Below are positions 27,280 to 37,731 of a stretch of 64,000 nucleotides of DNA, in pieces. This DNA is from Primorskyibacter sedentarius (lineage in GTDB: Bacteria > Pseudomonadota > Alphaproteobacteria > Rhodobacterales > Rhodobacteraceae). The stretch lies in NCBI RefSeq assembly GCF_004342065.1, contig NZ_SLZU01000004.1:124001-188000 (forward strand). The letters run 5' to 3'. The position numbers and the translations under genes were made by a program. Numbering within the stretch: position 1 is the first letter of the stretch; every line of letters starts with the position of its first letter. The notes below the pieces were generated by a model. It was not told where the DNA came from and made no database searches. It was given only the letters and a program-made list of their open reading frames with translations.

Positions 27280-28545
27280 TCAGCCGTTCAGACGCAGGAC
27301 ATGCCCGGCAAGATAGAGCGAGCCACAGATCAGCACCCTGGCTTGGGGGTCGCGTGCTGCGATGCTGTTGAGCGCATTCCCCACATCGGTGGCAGTGTCG
27401 GAGGTGAAGCCGATTTCCCGTGCAATCTGAGCAGTAGTGCTCGCGGGCAGTGTATTGGCTTCGCCCGGTATCGATACGGCAGTCAGACTGTCAGCGATTT
27501 GCGCAAGCGGACGCAGGTACCCTGCAACATCCTTGGTGTTGAGCATCCCGCAGATAAGATGCGTGGGCCGCGCTGGGAGTGTGCGCAGATGTGCGGCCAG
27601 CGCCTTTCCGGCGGCAGGGTTGTGCCCGCCGTCCAGCCAGAGTTCCACGCCGGGCGCAGACGTTGGCAGAGGACCTTCGCGCAGCCGCTGCATGCGTGCC
27701 GGCCAATGTGCCTGCGTAACCGCGGCCTCTGCCTCGCCCGTACCCAGATGGCGCAGCGCGGCAAGGGCGGCCCCGGCATTTTCGATCTGGTGCGCGCCGG
27801 GCAGGTTGGGCAGTGGCAGGTCAAGCAGGCCGGTTTCGTCCTGAAACGCCATGCGCCCATGTTCAGGATAGGCGTGCCAATGCTGGCCATGGGCAAGCAA
27901 TGGTGCCCCCAGCCGTGCGGCCTTCGCTTCGATCACGTCCATCGCCGCGTCTTCCTGCGGGCCGACCACGCAGGTCACGCCGCGCTTCAGGATGCCTGCC
28001 TTCTCGGCCGCGATCTTTTCCAGCGTGTCGCCAAGAAACCCTTCGTGATCCATGGAAACCGGGGTGATCACCGTCAGCGCCGGAGAGCGGATGACGTTCG
28101 TGGCGTCCAGCCGCCCGCCCAGCCCGACCTCGAGCAAAGTAAAATCGGCAGGGGTTCGCGACATGGCCAGAAGCGCCGCACAGGTCGTGATTTCGAAATA
28201 GGTGATACTCTCGCCTTTGTTGGCGTCGTAGCATTCGTCGAGATAGGCGGTGAGGGCGGGTTCCGAAATCAGCTCTCCGGCCAGGCGGATGCGTTCGTGA
28301 AACCGTGCCAGATGCGGCGAGGTATAGGCATGCACGCGGTGACCAGAGGCTTCCAGCCCCGCGCGGATCATCGCCTGTGTGGACCCTTTGCCATTCGTGC
28401 CAGCGATGTGAACCACCGGGGGCAGTGTATCCTGCGGATTGCCGAGCGCATCCAGCAGTCGCCACATGCGATCCAGTGTCAGATCAATGATCTTGGGGTG
28501 CAGCGCCATCATCCTGTCCAGGATGACGTCAGAGCCTGCCGTCAT
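27280..28545 (-). CDS. folC: Folylpolyglutamate/dihydrofolate synthase
   Basis: Bifunctional Mur-ligase-family enzyme that adds glutamate to dihydropteroate and to tetrahydrofolates in the cytosol. The P-loop [11 protein letters not shown] is at 46-56, followed by the family's [12 protein letters not shown] and [35 protein letters not shown] and the C-terminal [10 protein letters not shown]. The 421-residue length is normal. It overlaps accD by 4 bp, the usual alphaproteobacterial accD-folC pair. Confidence 0.95.
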   Translation of the reverse strand: MTAGSDVILDRMMALHPKIIDLTLDRMWRLLDALGNPQDTLPPVVHIAGTNGKGSTQAMIRAGLEASGHRVHAYTSPHLARFHERIRLAGELISEPALTAYLDECYDANKGESITYFEITTCAALLAMSRTPADFTLLEVGLGGRLDATNVIRSPALTVITPVSMDHEGFLGDTLEKIAAEKAGILKRGVTCVVGPQEDAAMDVIEAKAARLGAPLLAHGQHWHAYPEHGRMAFQDETGLLDLPLPNLPGAHQIENAGAALAALRHLGTGEAEAAVTQAHWPARMQRLREGPLPTSAPGVELWLDGGHNPAAGKALAAHLRTLPARPTHLICGMLNTKDVAGYLRPLAQIADSLTAVSIPGEANTLPASTTAQIAREIGFTSDTATDVGNALNSIAARDPQARVLICGSLYLAGHVLRLNG

Positions 28546-29465
28546 TTACTGTCAGCCGCCTCTGCCTGATCGGTTTGGTCCGGGTCCGGTGCGGGCAGGT
28601 CACCCGACACGGCGGGCGGCAGACCCATCAGCATGCGGGTGATTGTCACCAGTTCTTCCCGCAAATCGTTGCGATTGGTGACGCGGTCCAGCATCCCGTG
28701 CTCCAGCAAATACTCTGCGCGCTGGAAACCGTCGGGCAGCTTTTCGCGGATCGTCTGTTCGATCACGCGGGCCCCGGCAAACCCAATCAGCGCGTTGGGC
28801 TCTGCGATATGAACATCGCCCAGCATGGCGTAGGAGGCGGTCACGCCGCCGGTCGTCGGATGGGTCAGGACCACGATATAAGGCAGCCCGGCTTCTTTCA
28901 GCATCTGAACGGCAACGGTGGTGCGGGGCATCTGCATCAGCGACAGGATGCCTTCCTGCATACGCGCGCCGCCCGCTGCGGAAAACAGGATCAGCGGTCG
29001 ACCACGTTCAACGGCCCGTTCGGCGGCGGCAATGATGGCATTGCCGACATACATACCCATGGAGCCGCCCATGAAGCTGAAATCCTGCGCGGCAGCCACG
29101 ATTGGCGTGCGCCCGATCTCACCTTCGGCGACCAGCATCGCGTCTTTTTCGCCAGTGGCCTTTTGCGCGGCCTTCACACGGTCGGGATACCGTTTCTGAT
29201 CGCGAAAATGCAGCGGATCGGGGATCGGCTCGGGGACCTGCACCTCGGTGAAGACGCCCGCGTCAAACAGCGCGTGAAAGCGTGCGCGCGGCGTGATAGC
29301 CATATGGTGGCTGCAATTGGTGCAGACGTTCAGGTTGTCCGAAAGCTCGCGGTGGAACAGCATTGTTCCGCATTCGTCGCACTTCGTCCAAAGATTTTCA
29401 GGGATTTCGCGGCGCGAAAAGATCGAGTTGATCCGCGGGCGGACGTAGTTCGTGATCCAGTTCAT
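28542..29465 (-). CDS. accD: Acetyl-CoA carboxylase carboxyltransferase beta subunit
   Basis: Beta subunit of the carboxyltransferase that makes malonyl-CoA for fatty-acid synthesis. The N-terminal zinc finger has C29, C32, C48 and C51. The crotonase-fold body has [22 protein letters not shown] and [15 protein letters not shown] set the start at 29465 ([10 protein letters not shown]), the standard family N-terminus, giving 307 residues; the frame stays open upstream but that part is unrelated and the ribosome site (GGGAATAAG) is weak. Overlaps folC. Confidence 0.95.
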   Translation of the reverse strand: MNWITNYVRPRINSIFSRREIPENLWTKCDECGTMLFHRELSDNLNVCTNCSHHMAITPRARFHALFDAGVFTEVQVPEPIPDPLHFRDQKRYPDRVKAAQKATGEKDAMLVAEGEIGRTPIVAAAQDFSFMGGSMGMYVGNAIIAAAERAVERGRPLILFSAAGGARMQEGILSLMQMPRTTVAVQMLKEAGLPYIVVLTHPTTGGVTASYAMLGDVHIAEPNALIGFAGARVIEQTIREKLPDGFQRAEYLLEHGMLDRVTNRNDLREELVTITRMLMGLPPAVSGDLPAPDPDQTDQAEAADSK

Positions 29466-29852
29466 CTGCTTATTCCCGAAGCCAGTGTGCTGCGTGAAAT
29501 AGTCGTGGAGGGAAAGAATTGCAATCCGCCCATTCTGGAAAGGCGCGCGCCAGGAGTGCGGAGCGCGCGCCTTGTCCGGAGTGGTTCTGCGCCTTGGCCG
29601 GGAGTGAGGAGCATTGGCGCGTTTCGCCGGACCAACGGCGAGGGGGAAGAGCCGCGGCAATCTGTGCGGCTACACTTAAAGTTGTATTTCGTTTTGCAAC
29701 TTCTGTCAAAGGGTTATTTCACAAGTGATACATTCTCTTTCGGCTCTGCGCGTCACTGTTGGCACCGGGGCGCACGGCGCGGAACGTCCTTGTTAAGGCA
29801 GAACGGCTTGGGTATTCCGTTTGCAACGTATTTCCCCAAGGAGGCCAGCGCC
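29466..29852. other. 387-bp divergent region accD/ilvD
   Basis: No gene seen. A strong hairpin (GGCGCGCGC 29542-29550 with GCGCGCGCC 29563-29571) lies near accD. A short inverted repeat AAGTTG/CAACTT (29679-29702) in an AT-rich stretch just before ilvD marks the probable ilvD promoter zone, where I cannot fix the boxes. No leucine/isoleucine/valine-rich leader peptide is evident. Confidence 0.5.
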
Positions 29853-31586
29853 ATGCTCAAGCGCCAGTTCGACAAGTCCAAGTTGCCAAGTCGCCATGTG
29901 ACCGAAGGTCCGGCGCGCGCGCCTCACCGGTCCTACTATTATGCGATGGGCATGACCGAGGAAGAGATTCACCAGCCTCTGGTCGGCGTGGCCACGTGCT
30001 GGAACGAAGCGGCGCCGTGCAATATCGCCCTGAACCGTCAGGCGCAGGCGGTCAAGATGGGTGTGAAATCGGAAAACGGCACGCCGCGCGAATTTACCAC
30101 CATCACCGTGACCGACGGGATCGCGATGGGCCACGAAGGCATGCGGTCTTCGCTGGCCAGCCGCGAAGCGATTGCCGACACGGTCGAGCTGACAATGCGC
30201 GGCCATTGCTATGACGCGCTTGTGGGCCTCGCGGGTTGCGACAAGTCGCTGCCGGGTATGATGATGGCGATGATCCGTCTGAACGTGCCTTCGGTCTTTC
30301 TGTATGGCGGCTCCATTCTGCCGGGTCGGCTCGACGGCAAAGATGTCACCGTTCAGGACGTGTTCGAGGCGGTCGGTCAGCATCAGGCTGGCAACATGTC
30401 GACCTGCGAATTGGAAAAGCTTGAAGCGGTGGCCTGTCCGTCCGCGGGCGCGTGCGGCGGCCAGTTCACCGCCAACACGATGGCCTGCGTTTCCGAAGCG
30501 ATTGGTCTGGCGCTGATGAACTCTTCGGGTGCCCCGGCGCCCTACGAGTCGCGTGACGCCTATGCCGAAGCGTCGGGTGCGGCCGTGATGAACCTGATCG
30601 AAAAGAACATCCGCGCACGCGACATCGTCACGCGCAAGTCGCTGGAAAACGCGGCGCGCGTCGTGGCCTGCACCGGCGGGTCCACCAATGCCGGTCTGCA
30701 CCTGCCTGCCATGGCGCACGAGGCGGGCATTGATTTCTACCTTGATGACGTCTGCGAGATCTTCCGCGATACGCCCTATTTCGTCGATCTGAAACCGGGC
30801 GGTCAGTTTGTCGCCAAGGATCTTTACGAGGTCGGCGGCGTTCCGGTCGTGATGAAAGAACTGCGCAAGGCAGGCCTGCTGCACGAGGATTGCATCACCG
30901 CCGATGGAATGACGATTGGCGAAGCCCTGGACAAGGTAACGCGCGAGGCCGATGGCCGCGTGATCTATCCCATCGAAACGCCGCTTACGAAAACCGGTGG
31001 TGTTGTTGGTCTGAAGGGCAATCTTGCCCCGGAAGGCGCGATTGTGAAGGTTGCGGGCATGGAAGCGCAGCACCAGCTGTTCACCGGTCCGGCGCGGGTG
31101 TTCGAATGTGAGCAGGACGCTTTCGATGCAGTTCAGAACCGCGACTACAAGGAAGGCGACGTGTTCGTCATTCGCAACGAGGGCCCCGCAGGCGGCCCGG
31201 GCATGCGCGAGATGCTGGCGACGACGGCGGCCCTGTCCGGTCAGGGCATGGGCAAGAAGGTGGCTCTGATCACCGATGGCCGTTTCTCTGGTGCGACGCG
31301 CGGCTTCTGCGTGGGCCATGTTGGCCCTGAGGCTGCGCATGGCGGACCGATTGCGCTGCTCAAGGATGGCGACGTGATCACGCTGAACGCCATCGAAGGC
31401 ACGATCGACGTTGCCTTGACCGACGAGGAGCTGGCCGCACGCAAGGCGGAATGGAAGGGCCCGCGCGAAACCATCTATGCGTCCGGCGCGCTGTGGAAAT
31501 ATGCTCAACTTGTCGGTGAAACCTACAAGGGCGCTGTCACCCATCCGGGCGGCAAGGCAGAGAAGCATGAATACATGGACCTCTGA
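29853..31586 (+). CDS. ilvD: Dihydroxy-acid dehydratase
   Basis: Iron-sulfur enzyme of branched-chain amino-acid synthesis, converting 2,3-dihydroxy-isovalerate and -methylvalerate to the 2-oxo acids. Cluster cysteines C56, C129 (GCDKS, with the usually carbamylated K131) and C201 ([15 protein letters not shown]) are all present. The start at 29853 follows AAGGAGG by eight bases and gives 577 residues, normal for the family; a very long upstream extension in this frame is antisense to accD and not coding. Confidence 0.96.
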   Translation: MLKRQFDKSKLPSRHVTEGPARAPHRSYYYAMGMTEEEIHQPLVGVATCWNEAAPCNIALNRQAQAVKMGVKSENGTPREFTTITVTDGIAMGHEGMRSSLASREAIADTVELTMRGHCYDALVGLAGCDKSLPGMMMAMIRLNVPSVFLYGGSILPGRLDGKDVTVQDVFEAVGQHQAGNMSTCELEKLEAVACPSAGACGGQFTANTMACVSEAIGLALMNSSGAPAPYESRDAYAEASGAAVMNLIEKNIRARDIVTRKSLENAARVVACTGGSTNAGLHLPAMAHEAGIDFYLDDVCEIFRDTPYFVDLKPGGQFVAKDLYEVGGVPVVMKELRKAGLLHEDCITADGMTIGEALDKVTREADGRVIYPIETPLTKTGGVVGLKGNLAPEGAIVKVAGMEAQHQLFTGPARVFECEQDAFDAVQNRDYKEGDVFVIRNEGPAGGPGMREMLATTAALSGQGMGKKVALITDGRFSGATRGFCVGHVGPEAAHGGPIALLKDGDVITLNAIEGTIDVALTDEELAARKAEWKGPRETIYASGALWKYAQLVGETYKGAVTHPGGKAEKHEYMDL

Positions 31587-32388
31587 TCGCCCGACCCTCC
31601 GCGCGGGCGTCCTTTCGGGGGCGCTCGTCCTGCTGTCCGGCTGCCTGAGCGTTCCGACCGATGTGGCGCAGCCAGCCGATGGGCAGGGTGCGTCGTCGGC
31701 CTCTCTTCAAGGGGGCGCGGCTGACGAGCAGGTGCTTGCGGGCAAACCTGTCCCGGAAGTGCCCCTCGTTGGCGGCGACGTCATCCTGCGCGCGCCCGAA
31801 GGCTATTGCGTCGATCTTGAAACCGTCGAGAACCGCCGCACGCGGGCCTTCGCGATGATTGCGGGCTGCCAGATCCTCAGCAACGGGCAGACGGGGGGAT
31901 ATGTGCCGCCTGTGCTGGTGACGGCGACCGTCGGCAGTCGCAATCGCGGGGCGTCCCTGCCGACGCCAGAGCAGATTGCAACCAGCGCAGGCAGTGACCT
32001 GCTGGGCGGCACGGTGCGCGACGGTGTTTCCGTGGCACAACTCGCCCAAGGAGGCGATGCGACTCTCGACGGTGGCGACCCGCGCCACTGGCGCGCCGTG
32101 CTACAGGTGGGCGGGCGCCGCGTGGGTCTGGCGCTCTACGCGCCGGAGGGGAGCGCGATGGCCGCTTCTGAAGGCGGGGCGGTCCTTCTGGAAACTGCGC
32201 GGTCAACCCTTGCAGCCAGCGCCGATGCGGCACAGCCGGAACAGGCGGAGCCCGCTCTGCCTCTTGGCACGGATGAGGCGAATGCTGCGGGTGACAACCC
32301 CACCCCGGGGGGTGTAGCACCCTCTCAGCCGCGTCAGGGACTGGGCGCGGCGATTGGAAGTTTGTTTAACGGTGACGCCTTGCGATAG
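31567..32388 (+). CDS. Predicted lipoprotein of unknown function
   Basis: A 273-residue protein overlapping the ilvD 3' end by 20 bp, with AAGGCAGAGA before the ATG. The signal sequence ends in a lipobox LSGC with C26, so it should be lipidated and anchored in a membrane. The mature part has a low-complexity linker, a compact domain (about 60-200) with an [11 protein letters not shown] segment and two further cysteines, and a proline/alanine-rich C-terminus. I recognise no family. Linkage to ilvD is probably only transcriptional. Confidence 0.78.
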   Translation: MNTWTSDRPTLRAGVLSGALVLLSGCLSVPTDVAQPADGQGASSASLQGGAADEQVLAGKPVPEVPLVGGDVILRAPEGYCVDLETVENRRTRAFAMIAGCQILSNGQTGGYVPPVLVTATVGSRNRGASLPTPEQIATSAGSDLLGGTVRDGVSVAQLAQGGDATLDGGDPRHWRAVLQVGGRRVGLALYAPEGSAMAASEGGAVLLETARSTLAASADAAQPEQAEPALPLGTDEANAAGDNPTPGGVAPSQPRQGLGAAIGSLFNGDALR

Positions 32389-32452
32389 GGCCGAAGCCGG
32401 GCTTTGGTCCGGCTTTGCCCCGGAATTTCGCGGGCATGGCAAAGGAAATGGC

Positions 32453-33223
32453 ATGGCAGGTCAGAACCGCTTTATCGACCGGCTGGCGAATCGCGCTGTC
32501 TTGCGTCGCTGGGCGCGTGCTGCCCGGCGCGCCGAGACAACGGACCTGTCGGAACTGCGGGTGCAGCGGCAGCATGCCCGCCGCCTGCGCCATCATCTGG
32601 ATCAGTTGATCCATGCCGCCGATGGGCGCCTTGCCCTGCCGCGGATCGGGTCCGTGAAATTTCCCAAACCCCACGATGCTGACTGGTCCTACCGGCCCGA
32701 GCTTTGGCGCGGTCCGCTCCGGGTGCCCGGCCTGTCGCCGGTCAAGAGCGAGGCGATGCTGGGCGAGGAGGTGAAGGCGTTTCACGACTGCCCCCGGTCA
32801 GAGATCATGCTGCGCCAGATCAGGAACACCCGCGACGCCGATCTTGCGCCTTTCGGGCTTCAGATGGATGTGTTCAGCTTTGCAGGGAGCTACCTGTCGC
32901 TGGTTGTGGAACTGCCGCCAAGCGCCACGCAGGACCTGAAGCGCCGGCATCTCGTCCGCATGGAGGCTCTGGTAGAGATGGAGCGGCCGGTTGAAATCTA
33001 CACGCGCCTGAACATCCAGAGCGGCCCGAATGCAGAGCAGCTTGTAAGGCAGATGCCGCTGCAAGACGGAAGCGGTATGGTGGAATTCGATCTTGCCTAT
33101 GCCGAGTTGAATGAAAAGCGGATAGAGCGCCTTTGGGTCGATCTGATCTTCAACGATCCCGCAATGAGCCAGGTGATCTTGCGGGACCTGACATTCAGCC
33201 GTAGCCCCCGGGCAGAACTCTAG
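32453..33223 (+). CDS. Rhodobacterales conserved protein (DUF6478-like)
   Basis: A 256-residue soluble protein. The start at 32453 has AAAGGAAATGG upstream; a longer frame to 32354 overlaps the lipoprotein gene. The N-terminus is strongly basic and helical (LANRAVLRRWARAARRAE), followed by a beta-rich region (FSFAGSYLSLVVELP, VEIYTRLNIQSGPN). The pattern matches a family I believe is listed as DUF6478, but that name is from memory. Function unknown. The next gene starts 18 bp later. Confidence 0.75.
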   Translation: MAGQNRFIDRLANRAVLRRWARAARRAETTDLSELRVQRQHARRLRHHLDQLIHAADGRLALPRIGSVKFPKPHDADWSYRPELWRGPLRVPGLSPVKSEAMLGEEVKAFHDCPRSEIMLRQIRNTRDADLAPFGLQMDVFSFAGSYLSLVVELPPSATQDLKRRHLVRMEALVEMERPVEIYTRLNIQSGPNAEQLVRQMPLQDGSGMVEFDLAYAELNEKRIERLWVDLIFNDPAMSQVILRDLTFSRSPRAEL

Positions 33224-33241
33224 CAAAGGATGGTGAGCGGC

Positions 33242-33619
33242 ATGAGCGACTACCAGCTTGCAAAACGTCGGTTTGTCGAAGGAGTCTGGGAAGGCATCCT
33301 GTCGCCGCTGCGCGCTGGCGCGGCCGAACCCAAGATAGAGGTCACCCATCAGGGCCGGGCTGTGACAGGCATCACGCTGACCCGCGATCCGGCTGGCACG
33401 TCGTGGAACCTGCAGGTGCCGATCCCGGCAGAGGTTCTGGGCGATGGCGCGCAGGTTTTTCTGATCTCGGACGCGGCCACCGGTGACGTGCTGGAGAGTT
33501 TCGCCATCATGGCGGGCGAAGCACTGGCAGAGGATCTGCGCGCCGAGGTTCAGCTTTTGCGTGCGGAACTGGATACGCTCAAACGGGCCTTCCGTCGCCA
33601 TTGCCTGCAAACCGACTAA
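33242..33619 (+). CDS. Small conserved-looking protein with C-terminal coiled coil
   Basis: A 125-residue protein with an alpha start (YQLAKRRFVEGVWEGILS), a beta middle (VTGITLTRDPAGTSWNLQVPIP) and a leucine-heptad helix near the end (LAEDLRAEVQLLRAELDTL), likely a dimerising coiled coil. The ATG at 33242 has GGTGAG four bases upstream; an ATG at 33230 is too close to its AAAGG. No family recognised. Position directly after the DUF6478-like gene suggests the two act together. Confidence 0.7.
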   Translation: MSDYQLAKRRFVEGVWEGILSPLRAGAAEPKIEVTHQGRAVTGITLTRDPAGTSWNLQVPIPAEVLGDGAQVFLISDAATGDVLESFAIMAGEALAEDLRAEVQLLRAELDTLKRAFRRHCLQTD

Positions 33620-33697
33620 GCGATTTGGGGCGCTGCGATTGACCTTTGCTGCCTGCGGGGCGAAGGTGGCGACATCCAGCATTCTCCCGAGGTTTGA

Positions 33698-34618
33698 ATG
33701 TCCCCTGCCCGCGGCATGGCGCTGAAGCTGTTTGCGCTCTTTCTTTTCATGGTCATGGCTTCGCTGATCAAGGCAAGCTCGTCCGAAGTTCCCAGTTTTC
33801 AGGCCGTTTTCTTTCGTTCTTTCTTTGCCTTGCCGGTGATCGTGATCTGGCTGGCGGCGCGCAAGGAATTGTCCACCGGCCTGCGCACCCGCAGCCCTGC
33901 TGCGCATTTCTGGCGCGGGATCATCGGGACGTCTGCCATGGCCTGCGGTTTTGCGGCGCTGGGGCTTCTGCCCTTGCCAGAGGTCACAGCCATCGGCTTT
34001 GCCTCGCCACTGATCACGGTGCTGCTGGCGGCGGCCCTGCTGGGCGAAAAGGTCCGCAGCTTTCGGCTGGGCGCCGTGGGCATCGGGCTTTTCGGGGTAT
34101 TGGTGATCCTCTGGCCGCGCCTGTCGCTGTCGCCTGACAAGATGAACGAGGCGGCGATGCTTGGCGTCGTTCTGGTATTGGCCAGCGCCGGATTGCGATC
34201 GCTTGCACAGATACACATCCGCAGAATGGTTCAGCTGGAACAGACCTCGGCGGTCGTGTTCTATTTCTCGCTGACCGCGACTTTGCTGTCGCTCTTCACC
34301 ATCCCGTTCGGGTGGGTGATGCCGTCGGGGCCCGTGCTTTTCATGCTGATCTGTGCGGGTCTGATCGGCGGGGTCGGTCAGATATTCCTGACATCCTCCT
34401 ACCGTTTTGCAGAGGCGTCTGTTCTGGCGCCTTTCGAATATGCCTCGATGCTCTATGCTCTGGTCTTCGGATATGTCCTTTTTGGCGAGGTGCCGACGGG
34501 CATCATGATGATCGGCGTGTTCATCGTGACACTGGCCGGTGCGCTGATCATCTGGCGGGAGCGTCAACTGGGATTGGCCCGCGGCAAGGCGCGCCGAACG
34601 ATGACGCCGCAGGGCTGA
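33698..34618 (+). CDS. DMT (EamA) family transporter
   Basis: Inner-membrane drug/metabolite transporter of 306 residues with ten predicted helices arranged as two EamA halves. The first half contains FQAVFFRSFFALPVIVIW and LPLPEVTAIGFASPLITVLLA; the second contains YRFAEASVLAPFEYASMLYALVFGYVLFGE, the typical EamA end. Substrate unknown. It converges on puuB with a 4-bp gap. Confidence 0.92.
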   Translation: MSPARGMALKLFALFLFMVMASLIKASSSEVPSFQAVFFRSFFALPVIVIWLAARKELSTGLRTRSPAAHFWRGIIGTSAMACGFAALGLLPLPEVTAIGFASPLITVLLAAALLGEKVRSFRLGAVGIGLFGVLVILWPRLSLSPDKMNEAAMLGVVLVLASAGLRSLAQIHIRRMVQLEQTSAVVFYFSLTATLLSLFTIPFGWVMPSGPVLFMLICAGLIGGVGQIFLTSSYRFAEASVLAPFEYASMLYALVFGYVLFGEVPTGIMMIGVFIVTLAGALIIWRERQLGLARGKARRTMTPQG

Positions 34619-34622
34619 CGCC

Positions 34623-35954
34623 TCAGTCGATCAAACGGGCCAGAAGATATTCGGCACTAAGCAGCGCCCGCCGGTATTTCCCCAATGGGAACCGTGGGGG
34701 AGGGGTGGCAAACGCGCGGGGCAACGGATGCCTCGGGGTCTTGTCCTGGACCAGATCGGCAAGGATCGTCCCGCAATAGCTGCCCATCGCCACCCCGTTG
34801 CCATGATAACCAAAGGCGGCAAAGGCACCCGGCATCTCCGGGATCTCGCCGCAAAACGGTGTCAGGGACGCCGTCAGACAGACCATGCCTGACCAGTAAT
34901 AGGGCGTCGGCACATCGGCCCATGCCGGGAAGATCCTGTCGAAATCGGCGCGGACCCGGGCGCGAATGCGCGCCTCGTTCGCGGCAGAGCTTTTCAACCC
35001 GCCGCGCATCCCGAAGACCATCCGTCCATCCGGCGTCAGGTGAAAGTAATGCAGCATCGCTCGATCTTCATAGGCCATCTGATGGCTGGTCCAGCCCTGC
35101 GCGCGCAGGGTGGCTTCGTCCATCGGGTCGGTCGCGATGACAGAGCTTTGGGCGGGCAGCGTTCTGCCGCGCAACCACGGGACGAGGTCTTCTGATGTGT
35201 AACCATTCGTGGCCACGATCAGCCGTCGCGCATGGATGCGGGCGTTGGGCGTGGTTACCACAAAGCCGGTCCCGTCCCGTTCAATGCTGCATGCCGGGCT
35301 ATTGGCGTAGACTGTGGCGCCTGCGGCCCGCGCGGCGAGAAGAAGGCCCAACAGGTACTTCCGCGGATGTATCGCGAAGCCGACCGGAAGGGTCAGCCCG
35401 GCATGATGTGCAGAGACCATGCCACGTGCCGCAAGCGCCGTTGCGTCGTGCAGCTGTGGCTCCACACCATAGGTGCGGCGCATGTCGTTTCGTGTCTGTT
35501 CGAGCTTCCGCGCAGCCTTAACGCTTTCTGCAAGGATCGTCTCGCCGTCAGAATGGCGGTCAATCTCGATCCCGAGGCGCCCGGTCAGTTCGTCGACATG
35601 TGCGACGGCCCGAAGCTCTGCCGCCCGTACCTCCTCGGCCGCGCCTTTGCCAAACTGCCTGGTCAGCATTGCGTTCGTGGCGCGCGTGCCTCCAACGCAA
35701 CAGAACCCGCCATTGCGCCCCGATGCGCCCCAACCCGGATGTCGCGCGTCGATCATACAGGTGGCGATGCCATCCTCGGCCAGATGCAGGGCGGCGTTCA
35801 GGCCGGTATAGCCACCGCCGACAATCAGGACGTCGGTATGCAGATCGCCTTCGGCAGCCGGGGCATTCAGGCTGTCCTCCGGCACCCCCTGCGCCCAGAA
35901 ATTCTGCTGGTTGGGCGCGTCCGACAGGGCAAAGTCGCCGTAAAGATGCCTCAT
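34623..35954 (-). CDS. puuB: FAD-dependent amine oxidoreductase, PuuB-like
   Basis: DAO-family flavoprotein of 443 residues, most like gamma-glutamylputrescine oxidase. The FAD-binding VLIVGGGYTGLNAALHLAE lies at 42-60 and HPGWGASGRNGGFC at 72-85; the C-terminal GYHGNGVAMGSYCG closes the cofactor site. It is the last gene of the polyamine transport operon and overlaps potI by 4 bp, which supports a role in putrescine breakdown. No gamma-glutamylputrescine synthetase is in the window, so direct oxidation of another amine is also possible. Confidence 0.85.
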   Translation of the reverse strand: MRHLYGDFALSDAPNQQNFWAQGVPEDSLNAPAAEGDLHTDVLIVGGGYTGLNAALHLAEDGIATCMIDARHPGWGASGRNGGFCCVGGTRATNAMLTRQFGKGAAEEVRAAELRAVAHVDELTGRLGIEIDRHSDGETILAESVKAARKLEQTRNDMRRTYGVEPQLHDATALAARGMVSAHHAGLTLPVGFAIHPRKYLLGLLLAARAAGATVYANSPACSIERDGTGFVVTTPNARIHARRLIVATNGYTSEDLVPWLRGRTLPAQSSVIATDPMDEATLRAQGWTSHQMAYEDRAMLHYFHLTPDGRMVFGMRGGLKSSAANEARIRARVRADFDRIFPAWADVPTPYYWSGMVCLTASLTPFCGEIPEMPGAFAAFGYHGNGVAMGSYCGTILADLVQDKTPRHPLPRAFATPPPRFPLGKYRRALLSAEYLLARLID

Positions 35955-36766
35955 CCGCGTTCCGCGTTGCGTGTCTCTGCCTCTTGCCGGACGGCGGCGC
36001 GTTTCGAGATCAGTGAAGCAGAGATGACACCCACGGTGACGATGGCGATCATGATCGTGGACAGCGCGTTGATCTCGGGCGAGACGCCAAGGCGGACGGC
36101 AGAAAAGATCTTGATGGGCAGGGTCGTGGAAGACGGTCCCGCCGCGAAAGAGGCGATTACCAGATCATCAAGCGACAGGGTGAAGGCCAACAGCCAGCCG
36201 GAAATCACGGCGGGCGCGATGATCGGCAATGTGACCAGCCGGAAGGCATCAAATGGAGAGCAGCCAAGATCCTGCGCGGCTTCTTCCAGTGATTTGTCGA
36301 AACTGGTCAGGCGCGAGGACACGACCACGGACACGTAGCACATGGAAAAGGTGGTATGGGCCAGGACAATCGTCAGAACGCCGCGATCCAGCCCGATACC
36401 GATGAACAGCAAAAGGAGCGAGAGACCGGTGATCACCTCGGGCATGACGAGGGGTGCATATATCATGCCGGAAAACAGCGTCCGGCCCGGAAAACGGTTG
36501 GCCCGCACCAGCACGTAGGCGGCCATTGTCCCAAGGATCGTCGCGAGGGTGGAGCTGAACACGGCCACGCGCAGGGTGACCCATGCGGCATCCAGAAAGG
36601 CCTCGTTCCGGATCAGCTCGGCGTACCATTTGGTTGAAAACCCGGCCCAGACGGTGACCAGTTTTGACGCGTTGAAGCTGTAGATCACCAGAATGACCAT
36701 CGGCAGATAAAGGAACGCGAACCCAAGGGTCAGGGAGGTGGCGTTGAACCAGCTGAAGCGTCTCAT
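35951..36766 (-). CDS. potI: Spermidine/putrescine ABC transporter permease PotI/PotC
   Basis: Inner-membrane subunit of 271 residues with six helices. The EAA loop that contacts the ATPase is at SLEEAAQDLGCSPFDAFRLVTLPIIAPAV. Its ATG overlaps the stop of a 26-codon ORF, and its stop overlaps puuB. Confidence 0.93.
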   Translation of the reverse strand: MRRFSWFNATSLTLGFAFLYLPMVILVIYSFNASKLVTVWAGFSTKWYAELIRNEAFLDAAWVTLRVAVFSSTLATILGTMAAYVLVRANRFPGRTLFSGMIYAPLVMPEVITGLSLLLLFIGIGLDRGVLTIVLAHTTFSMCYVSVVVSSRLTSFDKSLEEAAQDLGCSPFDAFRLVTLPIIAPAVISGWLLAFTLSLDDLVIASFAAGPSSTTLPIKIFSAVRLGVSPEINALSTIMIAIVTVGVISASLISKRAAVRQEAETRNAERG

Positions 36767-36843
36767 GCGGTGTGCCCCCGTGCGGGTGCGCAGACTGCCC
36801 GTTCCCGCCGCAAATGGGGTGGTGTGAAGTCCCGCAGGGTCAT
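36763..36843 (-). CDS. 26-codon ORF coupling potH to potI
   Basis: The frame starts with an ATG overlapping the potH stop (ATGA) and ends with a TGA overlapping the potI start (ATGA), exactly filling the gap. The product would be a 26-residue arginine-rich peptide without hydrophobic segment. It may exist only to carry ribosomes from potH to potI. Real as a translated frame by geometry; no known family. Confidence 0.4.
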   Translation of the reverse strand: MTLRDFTPPHLRRERAVCAPARGHTA

Positions 36844-37730
36844 CCTTCGGCCTCGCGTTGTAGCTGCTGGTTGCGCTGGAAAAGGATGATCGGGACGATC
36901 AGGATGAGCAGCAGAACGATGGCGACGGCAGAGGCAACCGGCCAATCGCGGTTCGAGAAGAACTCTTCCCACAAAACCTTGCCGATCATCAGCGTTTGCG
37001 ATCCGCCCAGAAGGGAGGGGATCACGAATTCGCCCAAGGCGGGGATGAAGACCAGAAAACACCCGGCCACGATCCCGGATTTGGAAAGCGGCACAGTTAC
37101 CAGCCAGAAGGCGGAAACACGCGAGCAGCCAAGGTCTTCGGCTGCTTCCAGCAGGCTTTCATCCATCTTTTCCAGCGCCGCGTAGATCGGCAGGATCATG
37201 AAGGGCAGGTAGGTATAGACGATGCCGATATAGACGGCAGTATTCGTGTTCAGAATGGTCAGGGGTTCAGAGATTACCCCCAGAAACAACAGGAACTGGT
37301 TCAGCAGGCCTTCGGTGTTCAGGATACCCATCCATGCGTAGACACGGATCAGAAAGCTGGTCCAGAAGGGCAGGATGACCAGCATCAACAGGGTGGGCCG
37401 CCACTCGTGCGGCGCACGGGCGATGCCGTAGGCGATGGGAAACCCGCATAACAGCGTCATCACGGTCGACAGCAGCGCGATTTGCAGCGAGCTGAGATAG
37501 GCCTTCCAATAAAGGTCATCCGTCGTGAGAAAGGCGAAGTTCTCGAAATCCAGACCGGACAGGAACGCCCGGAACCCGGCCCATCCTTCGGACAGGTCTA
37601 GCTGTGGGGTGTAGGGCGGGATCGACAGCGCGATATCGGACAGAGAGATTTTCAGAACGATCAGGAACGGCACCAAGAACAGCGCCAGCAGCCACAGATA
37701 GGGGACTGCGATGAGGATCAGGCGGCGCAT
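36840..37730 (-). CDS. potH: Spermidine/putrescine ABC transporter permease PotH/PotB
   Basis: Inner-membrane permease of 296 residues with six helices and the EAA motif LLEAAEDLGCSRVSAFWLVTVPLS. The start is one base after the potG stop codon, so expression is coupled. It pairs with potI to form the pore. Confidence 0.93.
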   Translation of the reverse strand: MRRLILIAVPYLWLLALFLVPFLIVLKISLSDIALSIPPYTPQLDLSEGWAGFRAFLSGLDFENFAFLTTDDLYWKAYLSSLQIALLSTVMTLLCGFPIAYGIARAPHEWRPTLLMLVILPFWTSFLIRVYAWMGILNTEGLLNQFLLFLGVISEPLTILNTNTAVYIGIVYTYLPFMILPIYAALEKMDESLLEAAEDLGCSRVSAFWLVTVPLSKSGIVAGCFLVFIPALGEFVIPSLLGGSQTLMIGKVLWEEFFSNRDWPVASAVAIVLLLILIVPIILFQRNQQLQREAEG

Positions 37731-37731
37731 G

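Noticed and set aside
28575-29852. A very long plus-strand open frame running through accD into ilvD
   Set aside because: It is antisense to accD, has no family features and only becomes meaningful at the ilvD ATG (29853), which has its own AAGGAGG site.
29793-31568. Long minus-strand frame opposite ilvD
   Set aside because: Antisense shadow of a fully conserved ilvD; no domain.
32798-34567. Minus-strand frame of about 590 codons
   Set aside because: Crosses three plus-strand genes and is rich in Gln/Arg/His typical of antisense frames in high-GC DNA.
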